Shown here piece by piece: positions 8,127-18,191 of a stretch of 59,873 nt of DNA; the stretch's first letter is position 1; every line of letters starts with the position of its first letter. The translations under genes were made by a program, and so were the position numbers. The notes beneath the pieces are model-generated. The model was not told the origin of the DNA and ran no database searches. It saw only the letters and a program-made list of their open reading frames with translations. This DNA comes from Candidatus Rokuibacteriota bacterium (GTDB lineage Bacteria; Methylomirabilota; Methylomirabilia; Rokubacteriales; CSP1-6): positions 1 to 59,873 of the forward strand of contig QHSU01000094.1 in assembly GCA_003220535.1 (NCBI GenBank). Direction: 5' to 3'.

Positions 8127-8849
8127 ATGACTGACGCTTGGCTGTTCCTGCTGCGGTGGTTTCACTTTCTCGCCGGCATCACCTGGATCGGGATGTTGTA
8201 CTACTTCAACTTCGTACAGGTCCCTTTCTTCGCGGGGGCCGAGCCGGCGGTGAGGACCGGCATGATCACGGGTGGGCTCGTCAGCCGAGCGCTCTGGTGG
8301 TTCCGGTGGGGCGCGATGCTGACCTTCATCACCGGCTGGCTCTATCTCCTGCACAAGCTGGGGCAGTTCGGTCTCCAGCCGTTCTTCAGCACGTCGTACG
8401 GTTGGGCGATCTTCATCGGCGGCATCATCGGTAGCCTCATGTGGTTCAACGTCTGGTTCATCATCTGGCCGGCGCAGCAGGTCGTCATGGCGTCGGCGAC
8501 GCGGGTCAAGGAAGGTGGCCAGGCGATCCCGGAGGCGGCCGCGCGCGGCGCGCGCGGCGGTGTCGCTTCCCGGACGAACACCCTCCTGTCGATCCCGATG
8601 CTCTTCTTCATGGGCTCCGCGAGCCATTTCGCCTTCTTCACGCCGACGGCGCGGCCCGCGAAGATCGCGATGCTCGTCGTCTTCGTGATCATCCTCGCCC
8701 TCGTCGAGGGGAACGCCGTCGTCGGGCCCGCAACGCCGGACAAGGCGAGCGCGGGCAAGAAGCTCTTGAGCACGGTCAAGGGGACGTTCTGGGCCGGCTT
8801 CGTGCTCACGGCGATCTTCGTGATCGCCATCAAGATCATCTTCGGCTGA
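8127..8849 (+). CDS. PuuD-like urate oxidase membrane domain protein
   Basis: This 240-residue integral membrane protein matches the N-terminal membrane domain of PuuD-type urate hydroxylase (urate_ox_N family): FLLRWFHFLAGITWIG followed by YYFNFVQVPFF, then WWFRWGAMLTFITGW, LMWFNVWFIIWPAQQ and a C-terminal helix pair. Conserved histidines (HFLAG, LHKLG, SHFAFF) may ligate haem. Canonical PuuD continues into a cytochrome c domain; here the protein stops before it, and a separate c-type cytochrome gene lies convergently just downstream. ATG is preceded by GAGGAGG. Urate oxidation is the family role; the split form could differ. Confidence 0.8.
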   Translation: MTDAWLFLLRWFHFLAGITWIGMLYYFNFVQVPFFAGAEPAVRTGMITGGLVSRALWWFRWGAMLTFITGWLYLLHKLGQFGLQPFFSTSYGWAIFIGGIIGSLMWFNVWFIIWPAQQVVMASATRVKEGGQAIPEAAARGARGGVASRTNTLLSIPMLFFMGSASHFAFFTPTARPAKIAMLVVFVIILALVEGNAVVGPATPDKASAGKKLLSTVKGTFWAGFVLTAIFVIAIKIIFG

Positions 8850-8868
8850 TCGGGCGCACGCTCGACGC

Positions 8869-8898
8869 GAAGGCCCGGCGGGATGCCGCCGGGCCTTC
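8869..8898. terminator. Bidirectional hairpin between convergent genes
   Basis: GAAGGCCCGGCGG-GATG-CCGCCGGGCCTTC is a perfect 13-bp stem with a 4-nt loop, placed between the stops of the PuuD-like gene and the convergent cytochrome gene. Read on the plus strand the stem ends in CTTCGTGCG without a long T-run. It is well positioned to end transcription from both sides. Confidence 0.7.
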
Positions 8899-8903
8899 GT
8901 GCG

Positions 8904-9218
8904 TCAGCGCAGGTAGTCGGCGAGCGCGGCGACGTCCGGCGCCAACGCCGGCAGCGGCACCATGACCTTCGTCGGGCGCTTCGGCGTGTAGCCCGGCGGG
9001 TACGTCCCGTGCAGGACCTTCGCGTCCAGCAACTCGCGCGACGAGCCCTTGACCGGCGGGCCCACCGGGCCCGGCTGCGAGGGCTCGGTGTTGTGGCATG
9101 CGGTGCAGTGGGCGAGGTAGACCTGGCGCCCGCGCTCGGCGCTCGGCGAGAGCCCGCCTTCCGAGCAGCCGCCGACCGCGACGGCGAGCGCCAGCACCGC
9201 CAGCGGCGCGGCTCTCAC
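8904..9218 (-). CDS. Small lipoprotein c-type cytochrome
   Basis: This 104-residue protein has a lipoprotein-type signal (LAVLALAVAVGGCSEG) and one haem c site CTACH around residue 38. A later methionine (TKVMVPLP) is a candidate distal ligand. It is a class I-like monohaem cytochrome anchored to the outer face of the inner membrane. The stop is separated from the PuuD-like gene by a terminator hairpin; the start overlaps the end of the DUF3501 gene (ATGA), so it is in the same minus-strand operon as DUF3501 and the Fe-S oxidoreductase. It may accept electrons from either system. Confidence 0.8.
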   Translation of the reverse strand: MRAAPLAVLALAVAVGGCSEGGLSPSAERGRQVYLAHCTACHNTEPSQPGPVGPPVKGSSRELLDAKVLHGTYPPGYTPKRPTKVMVPLPALAPDVAALADYLR

Positions 9219-9796
9219 GTGAGGTCGACCAGGAGGCTCTTCGTCGTGGCGTCCGAGAGAACCATGCGCGCGCGCTCGTTCGGGTGCTCGACGACCAGCG
9301 CGACCTCGCTCGCCGCGAAGCTCCGACGCGCCTCGGGCGGCAGGGCGAAGCGGACGAAGTGCACGGCGCTGAGCTTCCTGCGCTCCTCGTCGGAGTGACC
9401 GGCCTCGAAGTCGCCCACGATCGTGCGGGGCCCGACGGTCATCTTCACGTAGTCGCGCGCGTCGATGCCCAGCAGCTTGTCGAGGACCGGTTTGATCTCC
9501 GCCGCCTCGTCGATCTCGATCATCATAGTCGCCGCCAGCTCGCCCGGCCGCGGGAGGAGCGCGTTGTAGACGTCGACCTCTTCGGCGATCTTTGCGTCGT
9601 CCACGATGCGTTCGGCCCGGACCATCTCCTGGATCTGGAACCAGACTGTTGCGCGGTTCTCGAAGACGAAGGTGAGGTATCGGCCGACCGACACGCGACG
9701 CGCCTTCTTCAGCTCGACGACCTCGCGGCGCCGTGCGTCTCGGACTTTTTCGTAGTCGACGAGATTCAGGATGTCGAAGGGTTCCAGCAGCTTCAT
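9215..9796 (-). CDS. DUF3501 family protein
   Basis: The 193-residue protein matches DUF3501 throughout (IQEMVRAERI, EVDVYNALLPRPGEL, ATMMIEIDE, VHFVRFALP). The biochemical role is unknown. In many bacteria this family is encoded beside a rubrerythrin and a heterodisulfide-reductase-like Fe-S protein, exactly as here, which points to a peroxide/oxygen defence or electron-bifurcation module. Its ATG is 4 nt from the end of the Fe-S oxidoreductase gene, and its 3' end overlaps the cytochrome start. Confidence 0.88.
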   Translation of the reverse strand: MKLLEPFDILNLVDYEKVRDARRREVVELKKARRVSVGRYLTFVFENRATVWFQIQEMVRAERIVDDAKIAEEVDVYNALLPRPGELAATMMIEIDEAAEIKPVLDKLLGIDARDYVKMTVGPRTIVGDFEAGHSDEERRKLSAVHFVRFALPPEARRSFAASEVALVVEHPNERARMVLSDATTKSLLVDLT

Positions 9797-9800
9797 GGGA

Positions 9801-11076
9801 TCACTCCTCGAGGCCGTACGCCGCCGCCAGAACCTCGATCGGATGCTTCGGCTTCCGACCCGTTCCTTGCTCGATCTGGAGCGCGGCCAGCGGGCAGTCG
9901 GTGGCGGCGACGGGCGCGCCCGTGCTGATCGCGTCGAACAGCGGCTTCGCGAGCTTGAGCGACAGCTCGTAGTATTCCTTCTTGAAGCCCCAGGTGCCGT
10001 CCACGGCCGAACACTTCTCGACCACGTCGACCGTGGCGCCGGGAATGGCGCGGAGCACGTCCGCCGACTTGTGGCCGATGTTCTGCGCCCGCAGATGACA
10101 GGGCACGTGGTACGTCACCGCACCGACAGGCTTGCTGAAGTTCGTGTCAAGCTCACCGGTGGCGTGGAGCTTCGCCAGATACTCGAAGAGATCCTGCGTG
10201 TGCGCCGCGACGAGCCTGGCGTCCTCGGAGCCGTCGAGCCACGGGTACTCCTGCTTGAGCATGTAGCTGCACGTGGGGCCGGGCACGACGATCTCGCGCC
10301 CGTCCCGGACGGCGGCCGCGAGGCTCCCCACGTTGTCCTTGATGAGGGCCTTCGCCTCGCCCACCGCGCCACCGTCGAGATACGGCATGCCGCAGCAGCG
10401 CTGCGGCGGCACGCTCACGTCCACGTGGTTCCGCTCGAGCACCCCGACGGCGGCTCTCCCCGTCGCCGGCTCGTAGTACTCAACGCTGCACGTATGAAAC
10501 AGCGCAACCTTCCGCCCCGGCCGCCACCCGACCGGCCTCCCCGGCCCGCGTGCGGGAATTGAACCAGGACGAGAAGGTGGGGCGCCTGAATTTCGGCAGG
10601 TTCCGTTCTTTGTGGATGCCCACGACGGCCTGCATGAACGCCCGGTGGACGCCGAGCTCGTTCATCCAGTTCGACACGGGCGCGCCGAGGCTCCCGAGCC
10701 GGCCAACCAGGTTCGCGTTGCCGAGGAGCCGGTCCTGAAGGGCGACGCCGTTCTTCCGCGCGCCGGCGGCCCGGGCGCGCAGCATGAGGCGCGGGAAGTC
10801 GACCTCCCAACGATGCGGCGGCGTGTACGGGCAGTGATTGAAGCAGAGCTTGCACTGATAACAGAGATCGACCACTTCCTTCACGTCGGACGCGGGAAGC
10901 TTCTCGACGTCGCCGTCGACCGTGTCGACGTCCATCCGATCGAAGAGCACCTTGAACGACGGGCAGAGCGGCAGGCACCGCCGACAGCCGCCGCAGATGT
11001 CATAGACCCGCCGCAGCTCCCTGTCGACCGCAGAGAGATCCCAGAACTCCGGACGCCTGATATCGAGCGTTCCCAT
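9801..11076 (-). pseudogene. Heterodisulfide-reductase/GlcF-like Fe-S oxidoreductase, frameshifted
   Basis: The N-terminal frame (start 11076) has two 4Fe-4S motifs, CGGCRRCLPLCP and CYQCKLCFNHCPY. The C-terminal frame (ends 9801) has cysteine-rich CCG-type motifs: CCGMPYLDGG, VPGPTCSYMLK, VTYHVPCHLRAQN and VEKCSAVDGTWG. The frames separate near 10500-10560. The second resumes as KVALFHTCSVEYYEP, whereas the first reads into nonsense and stops at 10480. A single-base indel explains it. Without it the protein would be about 425 residues, the normal family size. All motifs are intact, so either a recent mutation or a sequencing/assembly error is possible. Confidence 0.8.
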
Positions 11077-11156
11077 GCCAGAACAGTCGCGTTTAGCTAC
11101 CGCACGGGCTCACGGCGGGAGGGGTCGCGGGGGAGGGGCGACGGGACCCGTTCCCG

Positions 11157-11236
11157 CGCAGGCGAACCGGCGGTATCTCTACTTCGCGCGCGTCGCGGAC
11201 ATCGAAGGCTTTCCGGACATCGCCGGCCTCTTCAAG
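11157..11236. repeat. 80-bp exact inverted duplicate of an internal rubrerythrin segment, copy 1
   Basis: From CGCAGGCGAACCGG to GGCCTCTTCAAG this stretch is the reverse complement of 11544-11623 without a mismatch. It lies just beyond the 3' end of the rubrerythrin gene and would encode QANRRYLYFARVADIEGF on the plus strand, with no start or stop context. It is therefore a non-functional inverted copy of coding sequence. Confidence 0.9.
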
Positions 11237-11240
11237 TCAG

Positions 11241-11684
11241 CTAAATCGCTTCAGCTGGATCCTTGCCGGCGATCTGCTGAAGACCCTTGTTGAACCGGCC
11301 GGCGTGCGACTTCTCGGCCTTGGCCAGCGTCTCGAACCACTCCCCCAGCTCGTTGAAGCCCTCGGTGCGGGCGATCTTGGCCATCCCCGGGTACATCTGC
11401 GTGTACTCGTAGGTCTCGCCGGCCACCGCCGCCTTCAGGTTCTTCTCGGTCTTTCCGATCGGCTCGCCGGTGGCGGGATCCCCGACTTCCTTCAAGAAGT
11501 CGAGATGGCCGAACGCGTGCCCGGTCTCGGCGTCCGCCGTGTCCTTGAAGAGGCCGGCGATGTCCGGAAAGCCTTCGATGTCCGCGACGCGCGCGAAGTA
11601 GAGATACCGCCGGTTCGCCTGCGACTCGCCGGCGAACGCCTCCTTGAGATTCTCGAGGCTCTTGGTGCCCTTGAGGCCTGCCAC
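11241..11684 (-). CDS. Rubrerythrin-type diiron protein (no rubredoxin domain)
   Basis: The 147-residue four-helix diiron protein carries the usual glutamate/histidine ligand helices: EAFAGESQANRRYLY, DTADAETGHAFGHL, AAVAGETYEYTQMY and AKAEKSHAGRF. The C-terminal rubredoxin domain of classical rubrerythrin (CxxC pairs) is missing, as in the erythrin/rubrerythrin-like peroxidase subgroup. GTG start is chosen because GGAGGAG lies just upstream and the frame above belongs to the Fur gene, with which it overlaps by one base (TAGTG). It is probably an H2O2 peroxidase under control of the adjacent Fur/PerR regulator. Confidence 0.9.
   Translation of the reverse strand: MAGLKGTKSLENLKEAFAGESQANRRYLYFARVADIEGFPDIAGLFKDTADAETGHAFGHLDFLKEVGDPATGEPIGKTEKNLKAAVAGETYEYTQMYPGMAKIARTEGFNELGEWFETLAKAEKSHAGRFNKGLQQIAGKDPAEAI
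11544..11623. repeat. 80-bp exact inverted duplicate, copy 2 (inside rubrerythrin)
   Basis: This is the coding copy of the inverted pair, lying within the first half of rubrerythrin (helix containing the ESQANRR ligand glutamate through DIAGLF). The two arms are separated by 307 nt that encode the rest of the protein. Confidence 0.9.
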
Positions 11685-12139
11685 TAGCTCCTCCTTTGTC
11701 GGGTGACGGGTGATCGGCCGCCCTGTCGGCGGCACGCGCCGCAGCGGCCGTAGTACTCGGTCCGGTGATCGAGGACCTCGAACCCGGTGCGCGCGGCGAG
11801 CCGGCGCCGGACCCCCGCCTCGGCGCGCGCCGGCACGTCGTAGATCCGACCGCACGCAAGACACGTGAAGTGGTCGTGCGGCCCCGTGTTGCCGTCGAAT
11901 CGCATGCCCGCTTCGTCGGCCCGCTCGGCCAGGAACCCCTCGGCGGCCAGCATGCGGAGATTGCGATGGACGGTCGCGAGGCTCACCCGCGGTAGCCGCC
12001 GCCGCACGCGCCGGTACACGAACGCGGCCGTGGGGTGAGCGTCGGTCGCGCGGACGACGTCGAGGATGAGCCGACGCGGTCGCGTCAGTCGGAGCCCACG
12101 AGCGCGCAGCGTGTCGAGGCCCTTGTTGTTAGGAATCAT
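11684..12139 (-). CDS. Fur/PerR-family metalloregulator
   Basis: The 151-residue protein has the Fur-family winged helix (GLRLTRPRRLILDVV; recognition helix region RVSLATVHRNLRML), then the metal-binding dimerisation domain with the HDHFTCLACG motif and a second CGAC pair for structural zinc. Its first-gene position ahead of rubrerythrin suggests a PerR-like peroxide sensor, but PerR cannot be separated from Fur or Zur by sight. ATG at 12139 is favoured; a TTG at 12145 in frame is an alternative. A Fur-box-like sequence covers the start, predicting autoregulation. Confidence 0.88.
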   Translation of the reverse strand: MIPNNKGLDTLRARGLRLTRPRRLILDVVRATDAHPTAAFVYRRVRRRLPRVSLATVHRNLRMLAAEGFLAERADEAGMRFDGNTGPHDHFTCLACGRIYDVPARAEAGVRRRLAARTGFEVLDHRTEYYGRCGACRRQGGRSPVTRQRRS

Positions 12140-12149
12140 TATCAATTAC
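12133..12149 (-). promoter_or_regulatory. Possible Fur/PerR box over the start of the fur-like gene
   Basis: On the minus strand AATTGATAATGATTCCT contains TGATAATGATT, matching the GATAAT hexamer core of Fur-family boxes, in an otherwise very GC-rich stretch. It spans the start codon, so binding would repress the regulator and, through the coupled transcript, rubrerythrin. The second half-site is weak. Confidence 0.4.
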
Positions 12150-12192
12150 TTCGGCGCAGCGTACACACACCCTCGGCGCGTGTCAAGGCGCC

Positions 12193-12264
12193 CCTGATCT
12201 GGCGCCCTCGGCGCCGCTACTCGGCGCCCTCGGCGCTGGTACTCTGGCGCCCTCGGCGGACTTC
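12193..12264. repeat. Three imperfect 22-23 bp tandem repeats upstream of uvrA
   Basis: The core TCTGGCGCCCTCGGCG occurs three times (the middle copy starts TCGGCGCC) at 22-23 bp spacing, ending about 35 nt before the uvrA ATG. GGCGCC palindromes inside each copy could pair. Function is unknown; it lies where the uvrA promoter should be. Confidence 0.6.
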
Positions 12265-12297
12265 CAGTAGACTACCCACCTCAGGAGGACTGTTCGA

Positions 12298-15108
<2,811 letters not shown>

Positions 15109-15134
15109 TGCTGCGAGAACGACGAGGAGGTAGC

Positions 15135-15659
15135 GTGCCCGTGGCTGACGCGCGAACGACGCCAGCACGATTGTTGATCGTGGCCCGACCGCATGCTGAT
15201 CTCTACGAGTACCTGCACGCGCGATTTTCGGACGACGCGAACGTAACGGTCATTCTCGACCGTCGGCTCGCGCCGAGACGTCGGCGGCCGGTCCCGGCGG
15301 CGGCGGAGCGCCGCCGAGCGGAACGGCGGTGTCAGGTGGACGTCGACGAGCAGCTACAGGCCCACGCCCTCGCGATCGTGGCGGCGCCGTCGGCGACGGC
15401 GCCCCTGCGTGAGGCCCGCCAGTGGCTCGAGACGATCCAGAGCCACGTCGCCGGGATTCGGATGGCGCTCGATGATCGTGATCGGCTCGAGCGAGAAGCC
15501 GATGCCATCGAGCACGAAAACGAGCGGCTCCGGGCTGACATGGACTGGTCCCGGAGGGAACTCGATGCGATCGACGCCGCCTTCGCCCGTGCTCTTGCCA
15601 AGGCGAATGACGTCCTCGCCCGATTGCGCGGCGAGCCCGCCCAAGCCCACGCAGAGTAA
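15135..15659 (+). CDS. Unknown protein: RR-rich N-terminal module plus coiled coil
   Basis: The protein has 174 residues. The first 65 contain RLLIVARPHADLYEYL, then VTVILDRRLAPRRRRP and AERRRAERR. The C-terminal half (residues about 90-165) is a helix with heptad pattern (EREADAIEHENERLRADM), a probable coiled coil. The N-terminal module is clearly related to the convergent gene at 15668-15901. GTG at 15135 is chosen for its GAGGAGG; an ATG at 15108 overlaps the uvrA stop (TGATG). I do not recognise a function. The conserved D-R-R...R-R...E-R-R pattern suggests nucleic-acid or phosphoprotein contact, as inference. Confidence 0.65.
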   Translation: MPVADARTTPARLLIVARPHADLYEYLHARFSDDANVTVILDRRLAPRRRRPVPAAAERRRAERRCQVDVDEQLQAHALAIVAAPSATAPLREARQWLETIQSHVAGIRMALDDRDRLEREADAIEHENERLRADMDWSRRELDAIDAAFARALAKANDVLARLRGEPAQAHAE

Positions 15660-15667
15660 GCGCGGCG

Positions 15668-15901
15668 CTAGCTCGCCGGGCGTCTCACCAGCGCCCACCC
15701 GGATAACTGGAGCTCCCCCGTGATGTCGCGATGGCGCCGGTCCCGATGACGGCGCTCGGTCGTCGCCGCCCCCTCGCGGCGGCGCCGCTCCCCCGCCCGG
15801 CGGTCGACGATCACGTCCCCGCTCTCGCCGGCGAATACGTGCTTGAGGTAGCCGTATCGTCCGGGGGCCTCACGCGACACGATGAAGAGCAGACTTGCCA
15901 C
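15668..15901 (-). CDS. Small RR-rich protein related to the neighbouring 15135 gene
   Basis: This 77-residue protein begins with a hydrophobic strand (ASLLFIVSREAPGRYGYL) and continues DVIVDRRAGERRRREG and TTERRHRDRRHRD, the same pattern as the N-terminal module of the gene at 15135: hydrophobic strand, xxYL, xVIxDRR, ERR clusters. The start is a GTG preceded by GGGAGG. The two genes converge with an 8-nt gap. Function is not recognised. Confidence 0.6.
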   Translation of the reverse strand: MASLLFIVSREAPGRYGYLKHVFAGESGDVIVDRRAGERRRREGAATTERRHRDRRHRDITGELQLSGWALVRRPAS

Positions 15902-16442
15902 GACCGCCTCCCGCAGGTCAGAGACTCCGATCGATCTACTCGAGGATGGGAGCCGCCTGACGACGCTCGGACCCGACCCGTCGCGACGATCCGGGCTGCG
16001 GGATCGACGGGAAGCCGGGTGTGTCAGAAGACTGCGCGACCGGAGAGGCGGAAGGCGCGCGCCGCCGCGCGTCTCTCGCGATGATCGCACGACGAAGACG
16101 ATCGTCGACCGCGAGCCACTCGCCGATCTCCAACCACTCAAGGACAACACGTGAATCCACTGAATCCACTGGTCCGCCCCCCTCACCACTACGCTAGGCA
16201 GCCCAAGCGCGTGGCAACAAGAAGGGGAATCCCCGAATCGACGCGGGAAAACCCTTGATCGCAGAGGGCTCCCGACCGGGGCGGTGACACGATCGGCGGC
16301 AAAGTGGTAGCATCGCGCGGCCGCCGGATCGTGGCCGGAGAGGCGCAGCTCCCAGGAGCGCCGGAGTGTGCACCGCAGGCCGTCGCGGGGCTGGGACCCC
16401 GCCGGCCGCGGCGCAGCGATAAATCGAGGAGGCACCCTAGAG
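15902..16442. other. Intergenic region with a possible decayed small ORF
   Basis: On the minus strand a protein-like stretch (EWLEIGEWLAVDDRLRRAII, about 16070-16160) is followed, one frame off, by RAFRLSGRAVF and a stop at about 16022. That end matches the small frame ending at 7210. The right part should carry the thiolase operon promoter; I see no clear hexamers. Confidence 0.4.
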
Positions 16443-17669
16443 ATGATCGTCCAGAGTCGCGGGCTTCGTGACAAATACTGCATCGTCGGCGTCGGAGAGA
16501 CGGAATATTCGCGCAGCTCCGGGCGCACGACTCGGGCCATGGCCGTGGAGGCGATCCGCAAGGCGATCCTCGACGCCGGGCTCAGAGCGGCCGACGTCGA
16601 CGGGATGCTCGACTACCAGGGCGGCGACTCGACGTTGGCCAACAGCGTGGCCTCCGACCTCGGCATCCGCTTCAACTTCTACATGGACGTGATGGGGGGC
16701 GGCTCCTCGACCGAGGCGCTGGTGGGTCTCGCCATGGGCGCGATCGAGGCGGGCATGTGCAACACCGTCGCGATCTATCGCTCGATGAACGGGTACTCGG
16801 AGTTCCGCATCGGGGGCACCGGGGCGCGCGCAGCCCAGCCTGTCCGCGGGCTCGACCTCGCCCAGGTCCCCTACGGGATGCGGAGCGCCGGCCAGAACTT
16901 CGCGCCGACCTTCATGCGCCACATGTACGAGTACGGCACGACCTCCGAGCAGGTCGCCCACGTGCGCGTCGCGCACAGCAAACACGCCTCGCAGAACCCG
17001 AAGGCGCTCCTGAAGGAGCGCGTCACGGTGCAGGACGTCCTCGCCTCACGCTGGATCGTCAAGCCGCTCCACCTCCTCGACTGCTGCCTCGAGACGGACA
17101 ACGCGACGTGCGTCATCGTCACGTCGGTCGAGCGCGCCCGCGATCTGAAGCACCGGCCCGTCTACATCATGGGCGTCGCCGGCCGCGTGTCGAAGCCGCG
17201 CCTGGACTTCCACTGGGCGCACGGCCCCATCTCGCGGGTGGCCGGCTACTACGCGAAGGACATCGTCTTCCCGCAGGCCGGGGTCACGCCCGACGACGTC
17301 GACGTCACCGGCTCGTACGACGCCTTCACGTTCACCACCATGCTGCAGCTGGAAGAGTACGGGTTCTGCAAGAAGGGCGAGGGCGGGGCGTACGTGTCGA
17401 GCGGGATCATCGAGCTCGGCGGCAAGCGTCCCAACAACACGTCGGGCAGCCACCTCTGCGAGGGCTACACGCACGGCATGTCGATGGTGATCGAGAATGT
17501 GCGCCAGCTCCGCGGCACCGTCGACGACTACTGCCCGCGCGCCGCCGAGGGCGCTCACACGTACGACTATTCCCCGCGCCACTGCCGCCAGGTCAAGGAC
17601 GCCGAGATCACGATGAACCTCGGCTGGGCCATGCCCGCGACCGGCAGCGCGCTCATCATGCGGCGCTAG
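16443..17669 (+). CDS. Thiolase-family protein (SCP2/lipid-transfer thiolase type)
   Basis: The protein has 408 residues. It starts IVGVGETEYSR, typical of SCP2-type thiolases, followed by AIRKAILDAGL, the region around GGGSSTEALVGLAMGAI, and the C-terminal GSHLCEGYTHGMSM. The nucleophilic cysteine of true thiolases is replaced in the GGGSS context, as in many non-degradative members that work with a DUF35 partner. The downstream gene is exactly such a Zn-ribbon/OB-fold partner, so a thiolase-DUF35 complex acting on acyl-CoA is likely. ATG at 16443 follows GAGGAGG; the frame is open further upstream but has no better start. Confidence 0.85.
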   Translation: MIVQSRGLRDKYCIVGVGETEYSRSSGRTTRAMAVEAIRKAILDAGLRAADVDGMLDYQGGDSTLANSVASDLGIRFNFYMDVMGGGSSTEALVGLAMGAIEAGMCNTVAIYRSMNGYSEFRIGGTGARAAQPVRGLDLAQVPYGMRSAGQNFAPTFMRHMYEYGTTSEQVAHVRVAHSKHASQNPKALLKERVTVQDVLASRWIVKPLHLLDCCLETDNATCVIVTSVERARDLKHRPVYIMGVAGRVSKPRLDFHWAHGPISRVAGYYAKDIVFPQAGVTPDDVDVTGSYDAFTFTTMLQLEEYGFCKKGEGGAYVSSGIIELGGKRPNNTSGSHLCEGYTHGMSMVIENVRQLRGTVDDYCPRAAEGAHTYDYSPRHCRQVKDAEITMNLGWAMPATGSALIMRR

Positions 17670-17684
17670 CGAAAGGAGCCCTCG

Positions 17685-18191
17685 ATGCCACAGCCGGTCC
17701 AGTACCGCGGCATGGCGCTGATCGTTCCCGACAACGACAGCGAGTGGAAGGAGTTCTACGCGCACGCGCGCGCCCACCGGCTCGTCGTGCGCCAATGCAA
17801 GGCCTGCGGCCTCATGCGCTATCCGCCGACCCACGCCTGCCCCTGGTGCATGGACCTCGGCTGGACGTGGCAGGAGGTGTCAGGGCGCGGCACGATCTAC
17901 TCCTACGAGATCGTCGCCCACGCGATCCAGCCCGGCTTCAAGGAGCTGACGCCCTACGCCGTGGTCCTCGTCGAGCTGGACGAGCAGCGTGGCCAGCCGA
18001 CCCACGACGAGGCGCTCCGGGTCATCGCCAACCTCGTGCGACCCGACTTCACGCCCGAGCCGGAGGCGAACGTCGCGATCGGCAGCCGGGTCCGCGTCGT
18101 CTTCCAGGACCTCGCCGACCACATGGCCCTGCCCCAGTTCACGCTGACCGCGGAGCCCTCGGCGGGCCGCGTGTGGAGGCTGCCGGAGTGA
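17685..18191 (+). CDS. DUF35 Zn-ribbon/OB-fold acyl-CoA-binding partner protein
   Basis: The 168-residue protein has the rubredoxin-like zinc ribbon (CKACGLMRYPPTHACPWC, four cysteines, residues about 36-53) followed by an OB fold (GRGTIYSYEIV, PYAVVLVELDE, GSRVRVVF). Such proteins bind acyl-CoA and form a channel with the thiolase encoded immediately upstream (15-nt gap). The ribosome binding site is AAAGGAG. Its stop overlaps the GTG of the next gene. Confidence 0.9.
   Translation: MPQPVQYRGMALIVPDNDSEWKEFYAHARAHRLVVRQCKACGLMRYPPTHACPWCMDLGWTWQEVSGRGTIYSYEIVAHAIQPGFKELTPYAVVLVELDEQRGQPTHDEALRVIANLVRPDFTPEPEANVAIGSRVRVVFQDLADHMALPQFTLTAEPSAGRVWRLPE

Noticed and set aside
7465..8627. Minus-strand frames rich in serine or valine opposite the acidic protein
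   Set aside because: They arise from GAC/GAG repeats read backwards. The promoter and ribosome binding site both point to the plus-strand acidic ORF.
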